Source: Arthrobacter sp. FB24
GTDB lineage: Bacteria > Actinomycetota > Actinomycetes > Actinomycetales > Micrococcaceae
Reading direction: 5' to 3'
Length of the DNA: 64,000 nucleotides
NCBI RefSeq assembly: GCF_000196235.1
Contig: NC_008541.1
Span: forward strand, 2,666,001 to 2,730,000
Part shown: piece after piece, positions 18,900 through 27,512 of the stretch
Layout: every line of letters begins with the position of its first letter
Numbering within the stretch: position 1 is the first letter of the stretch
Position numbers and translations under genes: made by a program
The notes under the pieces: model-generated
What the model was told of the DNA's origin: nothing
What the model saw: only the letters and a program-made list of their open reading frames with translations
Database searches by the model: none

Positions 18900-19571
18900 A
18901 TGCCCAGCATCTCCCATTCCATGCAGAACAACGTGGTGGACGGCGACCTCCGCGAGCGTGCAGCGGCCCAGGAAGGCCTGCCTCCCATGACCCGGGACAA
19001 ACCGTTCGGCTGGCTTCTGGTCATTACAGGCGTTATCGGCTGGCTCGCCTCCGGCGCCCTGGTCCTGGAAAAGCTCGCAGTTCTAAAGGATCCGAACCAC
19101 GTCACGGCCTGCGACGTCAATCCGTGGGTCTCCTGCGGCGCCGTCATGCAGACCTGGCAGAGTTCCCTCTTCGGCTTCCCCAACATGTTCATCGGCATCG
19201 TGGCCTTTGCGGTGGTGATCACCACCGGCATGGCGGTCCTTTCCGGCGCAAAGTTTGCCCGCTGGTACTGGCTTGGCCTGCAAGCGGGCGTCACGCTTGG
19301 CTTTGCCTTCGTGGTGTGGCTGTGGTCGCAGGCGCTGTACTCCATCCACATCCTGTGCCCGTTCTGCATGGTGGTCTGGGCAGCGATGATTCCGCTCTTT
19401 GTGTGGGTAACGGTCCGGAACATCACGCACGGAGTGATCAAGGTTCCGGCCGGCCCCGCGAAGGTCGTCGGAGACTCCGGCTGGATTGCCGTAGCCCTGC
19501 TGTACGTGGGCGTCATCGCCACCATCTTCTTTGCCTTCATCCAGGTGTTCATCGGAACCTCCGGGTACTAA
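18900..19571 (+). CDS. Vitamin K epoxide reductase family membrane protein
   Basis: VKOR-type proteins reoxidise the disulfide-bond-forming machinery of the actinobacterial envelope using menaquinone. The 223-residue protein has about five membrane helices, an extracytoplasmic loop cysteine pair in ACDVNPWVSCG, and the redox CPFC motif (ILCPFCMVVW) in the fourth helix. The ATG at 18900 follows AAAGGA by about 11 nt. The upstream open frame to 18597 has no ribosome site or family similarity. A thioredoxin-like partner is not fused or adjacent. Confidence 0.93.
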   Translation: MPSISHSMQNNVVDGDLRERAAAQEGLPPMTRDKPFGWLLVITGVIGWLASGALVLEKLAVLKDPNHVTACDVNPWVSCGAVMQTWQSSLFGFPNMFIGIVAFAVVITTGMAVLSGAKFARWYWLGLQAGVTLGFAFVVWLWSQALYSIHILCPFCMVVWAAMIPLFVWVTVRNITHGVIKVPAGPAKVVGDSGWIAVALLYVGVIATIFFAFIQVFIGTSGY

Positions 19572-19582
19572 AGCCAAAGAAG

Positions 19583-19650
19583 AAGCGCGAACGTACAGTT
19601 GAGGCCCCCTTTTCCGAAGAGAAGGGGGCCTCAACTATACGTTCGCGCTT
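19583..19650. terminator. Long near-perfect inverted repeat between convergent genes
   Basis: Two 29-nt arms starting AAGCGCGAACGTACAG have one mismatch and a 10-nt loop. They lie between the convergent VKOR gene and ndk, so the element can end transcription from both sides. A degenerate third copy of the outer arm (CCGTTCGCGCC) lies at about 19668-19679, which suggests a dispersed repeat element rather than a simple terminator. Confidence 0.75.
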
Positions 19651-19688
19651 AAGGCAGGTGCCTAAGTGTCCGTTCGCGCCGGTGGCTG

Positions 19689-20108
19689 TTAGTCCTGGAA
19701 CCAGATCTTGATCTCGCGTTCGGCGGACTCGACGGAGTCTGAACCGTGGACCAGGTTCTGCTGGACCTTCAGGCCCCAGTCGCGGCCGAAGTCACCGCGG
19801 ATGGTGCCGGGCGCCGCGGTCGTCGGGTCCGTTGTACCGGCGAGCGAGCGGAAGCCCTCAATCACGCGGTGGCCCTCGAAGATTGCGGCGACAACCGGCC
19901 CGCTGAGCATAAACTCGACGAGCGGCTCGTAGAACGGCTTGCCTACGTGCTCCTCGTAGTGCTGCTCCAGCAGTTCGCGGCTGGCGTCGACCTTCTTGAG
20001 CTCGGTGAGGGTGTAGCCCTTGGCTTCAATCCGGCCGAGGATGGCGCCGGTCAGGTTGCGGGTCACGCAGTCTGGCTTGATCAGGACGAGGGTGCGCTCA
20101 ATGCTCAC
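19689..20108 (-). CDS. ndk: Nucleoside diphosphate kinase
   Basis: Ndk exchanges phosphate between nucleoside tri- and diphosphates through a phosphohistidine. The 139-residue protein starts SIERTLVLIKPD and carries the active-site histidine in NLVHGSDSVESAEREI. Translation starts at GTG 20108 after TTGGAGCAGCT. A TAGACT -10-like box about 40 nt upstream suggests its own promoter in addition to read-through from DUF4233. Confidence 0.97.
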   Translation of the reverse strand: MSIERTLVLIKPDCVTRNLTGAILGRIEAKGYTLTELKKVDASRELLEQHYEEHVGKPFYEPLVEFMLSGPVVAAIFEGHRVIEGFRSLAGTTDPTTAAPGTIRGDFGRDWGLKVQQNLVHGSDSVESAEREIKIWFQD

Positions 20109-20147
20109 AGCTGCTCCAATGTGGTTGGTGTGGGGTTCGGAATAAGT

Positions 20148-20591
20148 CTAGTTGGTTTCGCCGTCAGGGTGGGCGGCGTCCCATTCGGCCTGTTCGCGTT
20201 CGCGCTGGGCGGACTCGCGGTCAATCCGGATGCCGGTCCTAATGCCGTACCACCAGGCAACGGCAAAGAGGATTCCCACCACGAACATCATGGGTTCAAT
20301 GAATCCGGTGAAGATCAGGACGAGCTGCAGGATCCACCCCAGCGCCACACCCCACGGCTTGGACAGCACCGCACAGGTGAACACCAGCACCAGGCTCAGG
20401 ACAATGCCCACCGAGAGGATCACGGCCGGCGGGAACTCGTCGCGGCGGAGTCCAAAGACCGCCAGCGTGGCGAAGAACGCGACGAACCCTTCGAGAACCA
20501 GGACCGTGGAGGCGAACATGACTTTGGTGGAGCGCCGCTTCTTGGGCATGCCGGGCCGCCACTCCCGCTGCGCCTTTGTGAGTCGGGCCAT
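20148..20591 (-). CDS. DUF4233 membrane protein
   Basis: This 147-residue integral membrane protein has about four helices (VMFASTVLVLEGFVAFFATLAVFG, VILSVGIVLSLVLVF, LGWILQLVLIFTG, MMFVVGILFAVAWWYG are recognisable in part) and a charged C-terminal tail. DUF4233 genes habitually follow folC in actinobacteria, as here with 2 nt between them. The function is unknown; the constant partnership with folC hints at a role linked to folate or to the next gene, ndk. Confidence 0.88.
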   Translation of the reverse strand: MARLTKAQREWRPGMPKKRRSTKVMFASTVLVLEGFVAFFATLAVFGLRRDEFPPAVILSVGIVLSLVLVFTCAVLSKPWGVALGWILQLVLIFTGFIEPMMFVVGILFAVAWWYGIRTGIRIDRESAQREREQAEWDAAHPDGETN

Positions 20592-20593
20592 GG

Positions 20594-21952
20594 TCAGGCA
20601 TCCGCCTTTCCGAGCAGGATCCGGGCTTCCGCCACGAGCGTGATGGAGCCGGTCACCAGGACGCCGCCGGCGAGGTCCTCGTTGGCTTCAGCGTGCTCCA
20701 CGGCCCACTCCAGGGCATCGTCGAGTTTTTCGGCAACATGGATGTTGTCCTCGCCGAATCCGAGATCCAGCGCAATTTCCGCGAGGTCCTCGGCCGGCAC
20801 TGCCCGGGGCGAGTTGGACTGGGTGAAGCAGTATTCGGCGGCGAGGTCGCCCAGGGACTCCTTGAGCTGCCGAAGGATCTCTTCGGCGTCCTTTTCCTTC
20901 AGAACGCCAACCACTACCACCAGTTTGGTGAAGCTGAAGGCTTCGTGGATAGCCTCCGCTGAAACCCGGATCCCCTCCGGGTTGTGGGCGGCATCCACAA
21001 TGATGGTCGGGGCGGTCCGGAGCACTTCGAGCCGGCCCGGTGACGTGACCGACGCAAACGCTTCCTGGAGGACCTCGGGGTCAAGCGCTTTCTCTCCGCC
21101 AAAGAACGCCTCGAGCGCGGCAATTGCGACGGCGGCGTTCTCCGCCTGGTGAGCTCCGTGCAGGGGCACCAGGAGTTCCTCGTACCGTCCGGCCAGGCCC
21201 TGGATGGTCACCATCTGGCCGCCAACGGCAACCGTCCGGGACTCGACGCCGAATTCCACGCCTTCGAAGCGGTAGGGCACCTGCACTTCCCGGGCCTTCT
21301 CGAGCAGCACCTGGGCGGCGCCCACCGGCTGTGCGGCGCTGACCAGGAAGCCTCCCGGCTTGATGATGCCGGCCTTCTCGTAAGCGATGTCTTCCGTGGT
21401 GTCGCCAAGGAGGTCCGTGTGGTCCAGTGAAATGGGAGTCACCACGGCCACCTGGCCGTCACCGACGTTCGTGGCGTCGGTGATACCGCCCAGGCCCACT
21501 TCCATGACGGCGACGTTGACCGGCTGGTCAGCGAAGATCGCGAAGGCCAGGATGGTCAGGCACTCGAAGTAGGTCAGCCGGGGCTGGCCCTCAGCTTCAA
21601 GTTCGCTGTCCACGATCCGGAGGTAAGGGCGGATTTCGTCCCAGATCCGGACGAAGGTCTCATCCGGCACGGGGGCGCCGTCGATGCTGATCCGCTCGGT
21701 GACCTTCGACAGGTGGGGGCTGGTGTACCGCCCGGTGCTTAGCCCGTGCGCGCGGAGCCCCGCTTCGATCATGCGTGCCGTGGACGTTTTGCCGTTGGTG
21801 CCGGTGATGTGGATGATCGGGAACGCCTTGTTGGGCTCCCCCAGCACGTCCATGGCACGGAAGAGCGGCGCAAGGCGCGGCTCCATTTTGTTTTCCGGCG
21901 CCCGGCCCAGCAGCTCGGCGTAGACGCTCTCTACGGAAAATTCGTCAGTCAT
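20594..21952 (-). CDS. folC: Folylpolyglutamate synthase / dihydrofolate synthase
   Basis: FolC adds glutamate to dihydropteroate or folates. The 452-residue Mur-ligase-type enzyme has the ATP loop HITGTNGKTSTARMI near residue 50, STGRYTSPHL (folate site), the Mg-binding region and VDAAHNPEG in the C-terminal domain. It begins 3 nt after the ileS stop, so it is in the ileS transcript and indirectly under the T-box. Confidence 0.96.
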   Translation of the reverse strand: MTDEFSVESVYAELLGRAPENKMEPRLAPLFRAMDVLGEPNKAFPIIHITGTNGKTSTARMIEAGLRAHGLSTGRYTSPHLSKVTERISIDGAPVPDETFVRIWDEIRPYLRIVDSELEAEGQPRLTYFECLTILAFAIFADQPVNVAVMEVGLGGITDATNVGDGQVAVVTPISLDHTDLLGDTTEDIAYEKAGIIKPGGFLVSAAQPVGAAQVLLEKAREVQVPYRFEGVEFGVESRTVAVGGQMVTIQGLAGRYEELLVPLHGAHQAENAAVAIAALEAFFGGEKALDPEVLQEAFASVTSPGRLEVLRTAPTIIVDAAHNPEGIRVSAEAIHEAFSFTKLVVVVGVLKEKDAEEILRQLKESLGDLAAEYCFTQSNSPRAVPAEDLAEIALDLGFGEDNIHVAEKLDDALEWAVEHAEANEDLAGGVLVTGSITLVAEARILLGKADA

Positions 21953-21955
21953 TGC

Positions 21956-24900
21956 TTAGGCCTCTACTTTTTCTGCCGCGGTCTTGACAACACTGATCTG
22001 CGGTTCACGTACATCGGCCGGGACGGTGTCCAGCTTTACCGTCAGTGTTTCGGTCTTGACGAGCTCTGCGTTCGCCAGCAAAGCGTCGACGACGTCCTGC
22101 TTCGCGGTAACAGTGGTGTGAATCCGGTCGCTCACGTTGAGTCCGGCGTCCTTGCGGGCCTGCTGGATGGCGCGGACCATGTCGCGGGCGGCACCCTCAG
22201 CTTCCAGTTCCGGAGTGACCTCAGTATTGAGGACCACAAAACCGCCGCCGGGCAGGACCGCCGCCGCGCGGGATCCTTCGCCTTCCGCCGCTTCCGCCAC
22301 AACGGTCTCCAGCGTGTATTCCTGCGGCTCCAACTCGAGCCCGCCGGCCGTCACCACACCAGCTTCCGAAACAGACCAGTCACCGGACTTGGAGCCCTTG
22401 ATGGCCTGCTGGACGTTCTTCCCCAGGCGCGGGCCCGCGGCCCGGGCGTTGACCACGAGCTTCTGTTCGATGCCGAACTCCTCCGGTGAGGCGCTCTCGG
22501 CGTCGAGCAGGCGGACGGAACGCAGGTTCAGTTCATCGGCGACGACGGCGGCGAAGCCTTCCAGCGCGTCCGCGCCGGGTGCCACAACAGTGAGCTCCTG
22601 CAACGGCAGGCGCACCCGCAGGTTGGCGGCCTTGCGCAGCGAGGATCCGGTGGAGCAGATCTGCTGGACCCGGTCCATGGCCTCAACGAGTTCCGGGTTG
22701 GCCGGGAACAGGCCGGCGTCCGGCCAGTCGGCCAGGTGCACCGAACGCCCGCCGGTGAGGCCGCGCCAGATCTCCTCGGAAACCAGCGGCAACAGGGATG
22801 CGGCCACGCGGGAGACAGTTTCCAGCGCGGTGTACAGCGCGTCGAAGGCGTCAACGCTCTCGTCGAAGAAGCGCTGGCGGCTGCGGCGGACGTACCAGTT
22901 GGTGAGCATGTCCAGGTAGCTGCGCAGTTCGTCGCAGGCGCCGGAGATGTCGTAGCCGTCCAGCTGCGCGGTCATGTTCCGGACCAGGTCCCCGGTGTTG
23001 GCCATCAGGTATTGGTCCAGGGTGTCTGCGTAGCCGTCGTAGCGCAGCCTGGCGTCATAACCGCGTCCCCCATCCGCGGCATTCGTGTACAGCGTGAAGA
23101 AGCTGTACACGTTCCAGAGCGGCAGGATGACCTGGCGGACGCCGTCGCGGATGCCCTGCTCGGTGACCACAAGGTTGCCGCCGCGAAGGATGGGACTGGA
23201 CATCAGGAACCAGCGCATGGCGTCGGAGCCGTCGCGGTCCAGGACCTCGGAGACGTCCGGGTAGTTGCGCAGGCTCTTGGACATCTTCTGCCCGTCCGAG
23301 CCCAGCACGATGCCGTGGCTGATGACGTTGCGGAAGGCAGGCCGGTCGAACAGCGCAGTGGAGAGGATGTGCAGCATGTAGAACCAGCCGCGGGTCTGGC
23401 CTATGTACTCGACGATGAAGTCCGCCGGGTTGTGCGTGTCGAACCACTGCTCGTTTTCGAACGGGTAGTGAACCTGGCCGTAGGGCATGGAACCGGAGTC
23501 GAACCAGACGTCCAGGACGTCCTCGACGCGGCGCATCACTGACTGTCCTTCTTCCGGCGTGCGGGGGTCATCCGGGTTGGGGCGCACGAGTTCGTCGATG
23601 AACGGCCGGTGCAGGTCAACCTGCCCGTCCTTGTTCAAGGGGAGCCGGCCGAAGTCGGCTTCGATCTCGGCGAGCGAGCCGTAGACGTCGGTGCGCGGGT
23701 ATTCGGGGTCGCTGGACTGCCACACCGGGATGGGGCTGCCCCAGTAGCGGTTGCGGCTGATGGACCAGTCGCGGGCGTTGGCCAGCCACTTGCCGAACTG
23801 GCCGTCCTTGACGTTGCCGGGGATCCAGTTGATCTCCTGGTTCAGCTCGGACATGCGGTCCTTGAACTTGGTGACCTCCACGTACCAGGAGGACACGGCA
23901 CGGTAGATCAGCGGGTTACGGCAGCGCCAGCAGTGCGGGTAGCTGTGCTCATAGCTGGCCTGGCGGACCAGGCGGCCCTGGGCGCGCAGCACCTGGGTGA
24001 TGGGCTTGTTGGCTTCGAACACCTGCAGCCCAACGATGTCGTGCAGCTCGCCGTGAGAGAAGAGCGGCAGGAACTTGGCGCCCTCGTCCACGGACAGCAC
24101 CACGGGGATGCCGGCCTCTTCACAGACCTTCTGGTCGTCCTCACCGTAGGCGGGCGCCTGGTGGACGATGCCGGTGCCGTCGGTGGTGGTGACGTAGTCC
24201 GCCACCAGGAAGCGCCAGGCATTCTCTGTGCCGTACTTTTCGGTATCGCTGAAGTCGTTCCAGAGCGGCTGGTACGCCAGGCCGGCAAGTTCGGCGCCGG
24301 TGTACGTGGCGGTGACTGCGGCTTCCGCCTCCTCAACGCCGGCGGTGCCGTCGCCGTAGCCAAGGTCCTTGGCGTAGGCGCCCAGCAGGTCCGCGGCGAG
24401 CAGGAAGCTGCCTCCGACCGGGGCATCCGGGGACGCCGCTTTGATGCCGTTGGGTCCGGCCGGAAGCACCGCATAGGTGATGGACGGCCCGACGGCGAGC
24501 GCCAGGTTGGTGGGCAGTGTCCACGGCGTGGTGGTCCAGGCGAGGGCCTGGACTCCGGCAAGCTGCCGGGACAGTTCCGACTCCCCAGCCGTGATGGGGA
24601 AGGTGACCGTAACGGTCTGGTCCTGGCGGTTCTTGTACACGTCGTCATCCATGCGCAGCTCATGGTTGGACAGCGGCGTCTCGTCCTTCCAGCAGTACGG
24701 CAGGACGCGGTAGCCGTTGTAGGTCAGGCCCTTTTCGTGCAGCTGCTTGAAGGCCCAGAGCACTGACTCCATGTACTCGACATTGAGCGTCTTGTAGTCG
24801 TTGTCGAAGTCCACCCAGCGGGCCTGGCGGGTGACGTAGCTCTTCCACTCGTCCGCGTACTTCATCACGGAAGCGCGGCAGGCGTCGTTGAACTTGTCGA

Positions 24901-25285
24901 TGCCCATGGCCTCGATCTGGGTCTTGTCCGTCATGCCCAGCTGCTTCATTGCTTCCAGCTCGGCGGGGAGCCCGTGGGTGTCCCAGCCGAACCGGCGCTC
25001 GACACGGCGGCCACGCTGGGTCTGGTAGCGGCCCACCAAGTCCTTGGCGTAGCCGGTCAGCAGGTGGCCGTAGTGCGGCAGGCCGTTGGCGAAGGGCGGG
25101 CCGTCGTAGAAGACAAATTCGTTGGACCCGTCTGTGCCGGCTTCGCGCTGGTCGATGCTCGCCTGGAAGGTGCCGTCCTGGTCCCAGTACTTGAGGATGC
25201 GCTCTTCGATCTCCGGGAACTTCACAGAGGCGGAAACGCTGCTGGTGCCTGACGGTGCGGCTGAGGCCTTGGGGTAATAGGTCAT
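21956..25285 (-). CDS. ileS: Isoleucyl-tRNA synthetase
   Basis: This is the 1109-residue long-form class Ia synthetase found in actinobacteria. It has the HIGH-type motif HYGH (residues 71-74), an editing (CP1) domain with [12 protein letters not shown], the KMSKS motif in [10 protein letters not shown], and a C-terminal anticodon-binding part. The ATG at 25285 is chosen because it gives MTYYPKAS and sits 5-6 nt after the AGGA that the T-box leader sequesters. The frame stays open to 25324 without a ribosome site. Confidence 0.97.
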   Translation of the reverse strand: MTYYPKASAAPSGTSSVSASVKFPEIEERILKYWDQDGTFQASIDQREAGTDGSNEFVFYDGPPFANGLPHYGHLLTGYAKDLVGRYQTQRGRRVERRFGWDTHGLPAELEAMKQLGMTDKTQIEAMGIDKFNDACRASVMKYADEWKSYVTRQARWVDFDNDYKTLNVEYMESVLWAFKQLHEKGLTYNGYRVLPYCWKDETPLSNHELRMDDDVYKNRQDQTVTVTFPITAGESELSRQLAGVQALAWTTTPWTLPTNLALAVGPSITYAVLPAGPNGIKAASPDAPVGGSFLLAADLLGAYAKDLGYGDGTAGVEEAEAAVTATYTGAELAGLAYQPLWNDFSDTEKYGTENAWRFLVADYVTTTDGTGIVHQAPAYGEDDQKVCEEAGIPVVLSVDEGAKFLPLFSHGELHDIVGLQVFEANKPITQVLRAQGRLVRQASYEHSYPHCWRCRNPLIYRAVSSWYVEVTKFKDRMSELNQEINWIPGNVKDGQFGKWLANARDWSISRNRYWGSPIPVWQSSDPEYPRTDVYGSLAEIEADFGRLPLNKDGQVDLHRPFIDELVRPNPDDPRTPEEGQSVMRRVEDVLDVWFDSGSMPYGQVHYPFENEQWFDTHNPADFIVEYIGQTRGWFYMLHILSTALFDRPAFRNVISHGIVLGSDGQKMSKSLRNYPDVSEVLDRDGSDAMRWFLMSSPILRGGNLVVTEQGIRDGVRQVILPLWNVYSFFTLYTNAADGGRGYDARLRYDGYADTLDQYLMANTGDLVRNMTAQLDGYDISGACDELRSYLDMLTNWYVRRSRQRFFDESVDAFDALYTALETVSRVAASLLPLVSEEIWRGLTGGRSVHLADWPDAGLFPANPELVEAMDRVQQICSTGSSLRKAANLRVRLPLQELTVVAPGADALEGFAAVVADELNLRSVRLLDAESASPEEFGIEQKLVVNARAAGPRLGKNVQQAIKGSKSGDWSVSEAGVVTAGGLELEPQEYTLETVVAEAAEGEGSRAAAVLPGGGFVVLNTEVTPELEAEGAARDMVRAIQQARKDAGLNVSDRIHTTVTAKQDVVDALLANAELVKTETLTVKLDTVPADVREPQISVVKTAAEKVEA

Positions 25286-25556
25286 CTCGACATCCTGGGT
25301 TGAGCTAGTGAACAAGTGGATCATTCAGGATGCGAGGACGGCCCGTACGCTGTTTTGCAACAGCACCGGCACCGCGGTACCACCTCACTTACCGTCGCCG
25401 CACCCCCGTTTGAGGGAGCACCGGCGTCGGCCGCTCATTGCTGCTGTGACGGGCTTACCCGTCCGGTTCTACTGCTCCGGGTTCCTGCGCTGCAGGGGTC
25501 CGAAGGTTCTTCCGGAAGCTCACCGGTGATGGCCGGGTCGAAGCTGATACTCGATT
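25283..25556 (-). promoter_or_regulatory. Ile-specific T-box riboswitch, translational type
   Basis: The minus-strand leader contains the T-box sequence GGTGGTACCGCGG (25372-25384) and a specifier-loop region GCCATCACCGGTGAG with the Ile codon ATC at 25528-25530. A CATCCTG (25326-25332) is exactly complementary to CAGGATG (25291-25297), which contains the ileS Shine-Dalgarno. No T run follows the anti-SD helix, so uncharged tRNA-Ile probably frees the ribosome site rather than preventing termination. A small GCTGTT-GCAA-AACAGC hairpin lies at 25349-25364. Confidence 0.93.
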
Positions 25557-25598
25557 CTACCCGGAGTTGCGGTGTTCTTCCGTAACCGGGGGCGTGCC

Positions 25599-25604
25599 TA
25601 GACT
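25599..25604 (+). promoter_or_regulatory. -10 box TAGACT, predicted leaderless start of the EEP gene
   Basis: TAGACT is followed by exactly 7 nt and then ATG 25612. There is no ribosome site before the ATG. Confidence 0.6.
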
Positions 25605-25611
25605 CGGGCGT

Positions 25612-26637
25612 ATGACTTTCACCGCCCGGGCCGTTGCCGGAGTCCGGCCACGTAGCCGTTGGTCCGCCGTGTGGGCGGTGGCCGCCGTGCTGTTGGCCCT
25701 GCCGGTTGCGGTCCTCTCTGTGTTCCGCGCCGTCCCGGTGGAGTGGCCCACCCTGGCCGTCCAGCTCCTGTCCTTCACTCCATGGCTATTGATTCCGGCC
25801 GGCGCCGCAGTGCTTCTCGCCATCCCGGGGCGGCGCCGTTTTCTCATCTGGGTGACCGCGGCCCTCGCGGCAGCCCAGGTCTTCTGGCTGCTCCCGCTGG
25901 ACCACGGCCGGAGCATCACGGAGGCCGGAGCGCCCGCGGCGAAGCTGACGGCCATGACCATCAATTCGGAGTTTGGCCAGGCCGAGGCGGCCGGGATTGT
26001 GCGGCTGGTCCGGGAGAACGGCGTGGGGCTGCTGACGGTGCAGGAACATTCGCGGGCACTCGAGGACAGGCTGGCCGCTGCGGGGCTGTCCGGCCTGCTG
26101 CCCTACAGGATCAGCTCTCCAACGGACGACGGCGGCGGCAGCGCCATCTACTCGGCCCACCGACTGGAAGCCGTGGGCGTCCTGCCTGACACCCCGTTCC
26201 ACATGCCGATCGTGAGGCTCACGGTGGAAGGCGCCGGAGCGCCGGCGGTCCTGGAGGTGACGAACGTCCATGCGCTTCCGCCGGTGGACGTGCGTGTGGA
26301 CCAGTGGCGCAGCGACCTGGCTGCCCTCGCCCGACTGTCCGTGCGGCCGGGCAACAGGCTGCTGATCGGTGATTTTAACGCCACGTACGATCACGCCGAG
26401 TTCCGCGCGCTGCTCGACGTCGGGCCGGACGGCCGGAAGATGGTCGATGTTGGGACGGCCGCCGGCTTGCGGCTGGAGCCCACCTGGCCGATGGAGGGGC
26501 ACCGGCTCCCCGGCATTGCCATCGACCACCTGGTCACCAGCCCCGGCATCGCCGCTTCCGGGTATGCGGTCCATCGCGTACCCGGAACCGACCACGCCGC
26601 CGTGCTCGCGACGCTGAGCCTGCCGACGGGCCGGTAG
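25612..26637 (+). CDS. Endonuclease/exonuclease/phosphatase family membrane protein
   Basis: The 341-residue protein begins with three hydrophobic helices (within about residues 15-110: AVWAVAAVLLALPVAVLSV, LLSFTPWLLIPAGAAVLLAI, FLIWVTAALAAAQVFWLLP). The EEP domain follows, with the metal-site Asn (MTINSEFG), Glu (VQEHSRALE), the catalytic DFNAT motif (LIGDFNATYDH) and the terminal TDHAAV histidine. The catalytic domain should face outside the cell. Substrate class (DNA, lipid or phosphodiester) is not clear. ATG 25612 is chosen because of the leaderless-type promoter. Confidence 0.88.
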   Translation: MTFTARAVAGVRPRSRWSAVWAVAAVLLALPVAVLSVFRAVPVEWPTLAVQLLSFTPWLLIPAGAAVLLAIPGRRRFLIWVTAALAAAQVFWLLPLDHGRSITEAGAPAAKLTAMTINSEFGQAEAAGIVRLVRENGVGLLTVQEHSRALEDRLAAAGLSGLLPYRISSPTDDGGGSAIYSAHRLEAVGVLPDTPFHMPIVRLTVEGAGAPAVLEVTNVHALPPVDVRVDQWRSDLAALARLSVRPGNRLLIGDFNATYDHAEFRALLDVGPDGRKMVDVGTAAGLRLEPTWPMEGHRLPGIAIDHLVTSPGIAASGYAVHRVPGTDHAAVLATLSLPTGR

Positions 26638-26645
26638 TCCCCGGC

Positions 26646-27407
26646 TCAGCCCTGCTTGCGGATGAGCTTGTAGTTGGCAGCCTGCGCCACGGGCCGGATC
26701 ACGATCTGGTCAAGGTTGACGTGGTGCGGGGCCATGACAGCGTAGCGGACCACATCGGCCACGTCTCCGGCCGTGAGCGGCTTCTCGACGCCCTGGTACA
26801 CCTTCCCGGCAGCCTCCTCGTCGCCCAGCCTGTTGAGGGCGAACTCCTCGGTCTGCACCAGGCCCGGAGCCACTTCGATGACCCGGATGTTGTTTTCCAC
26901 TTCTTCCAGCCGCAGTGCGCCGGTCATGGCGTGCTGGGCGAACTTTGCGGCGTTATAGCCGGCGCCGCCCTCGTAGGCGGCAAGTCCCGCCGTCGAAGTC
27001 AGGTTCAGGACCGTCCCTTCCCCGCAGGCCCGCAGCATCGGAAGGAAGGCACGGGTCAGTTTCATGGTGCCCAAGACATTTACGTCGAACATCCATTCCC
27101 AGTCCTCGGTTTTGGCGTCCGCGATCCGGTCCGCGCCCCGAGCACCGCCGGCGATGTTGATGAGGGTGTCAATCCCGCCGGCCTGCGTCACCTCGGAGAG
27201 GAGGCGTTCCACGTCAGCGTCGTCGACGATGTTCGCCGGAATTGCCGTGGCCCCGGTGGCCTCGGCAAGCACAGCGAGCCGGTCAGCCCGGCGCGCGACG
27301 GCAAAAACCGTCCACCCTTCGGCCCGCAGCGCGCGGACAGTGGCCGCGCCGATGCCTGTGCTTGCTCCTGTAACTACTGCTGCTTTCGTGTGCATTTCCT
27401 CAGTCAT
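26646..27407 (-). CDS. Short-chain dehydrogenase/reductase
   Basis: This is a 253-residue classical SDR. The NADP-binding TGASTGIG is at about residues 13-20, followed by a basic pair after strand beta2 (ARRADR, which favours NADP), the NIAGG variant of NNAG, the catalytic Ser in LTSTAGLA and YNAAK. PGLVQTEEF follows. Its 3' end faces the EEP gene across 8 nt. The substrate is unknown. Confidence 0.92.
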   Translation of the reverse strand: MTEEMHTKAAVVTGASTGIGAATVRALRAEGWTVFAVARRADRLAVLAEATGATAIPANIVDDADVERLLSEVTQAGGIDTLINIAGGARGADRIADAKTEDWEWMFDVNVLGTMKLTRAFLPMLRACGEGTVLNLTSTAGLAAYEGGAGYNAAKFAQHAMTGALRLEEVENNIRVIEVAPGLVQTEEFALNRLGDEEAAGKVYQGVEKPLTAGDVADVVRYAVMAPHHVNLDQIVIRPVAQAANYKLIRKQG

Positions 27408-27413
27408 GGCACC

Positions 27414-27419
27414 ACCCTA
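27414..27419 (-). promoter_or_regulatory. -10 box TAGGGT, predicted leaderless start of the SDR
   Basis: TAGGGT on the minus strand is followed by 6 nt (GGTGCC) and ATG 27407. No ribosome site is present. Confidence 0.5.
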
Positions 27420-27512
27420 GCGTCGCAGGAAGTCGAGCCGCACGCGGTCTTACGGGATGCTACTGCAGGGCGGGGCGCAGGCCGAGGGAAGAGATCATGA
27501 AACAATTGCTCC

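Noticed and set aside
23609..24766. 385-codon plus-strand frame within ileS
   Set aside because: Shadow of ileS in the opposite frame.
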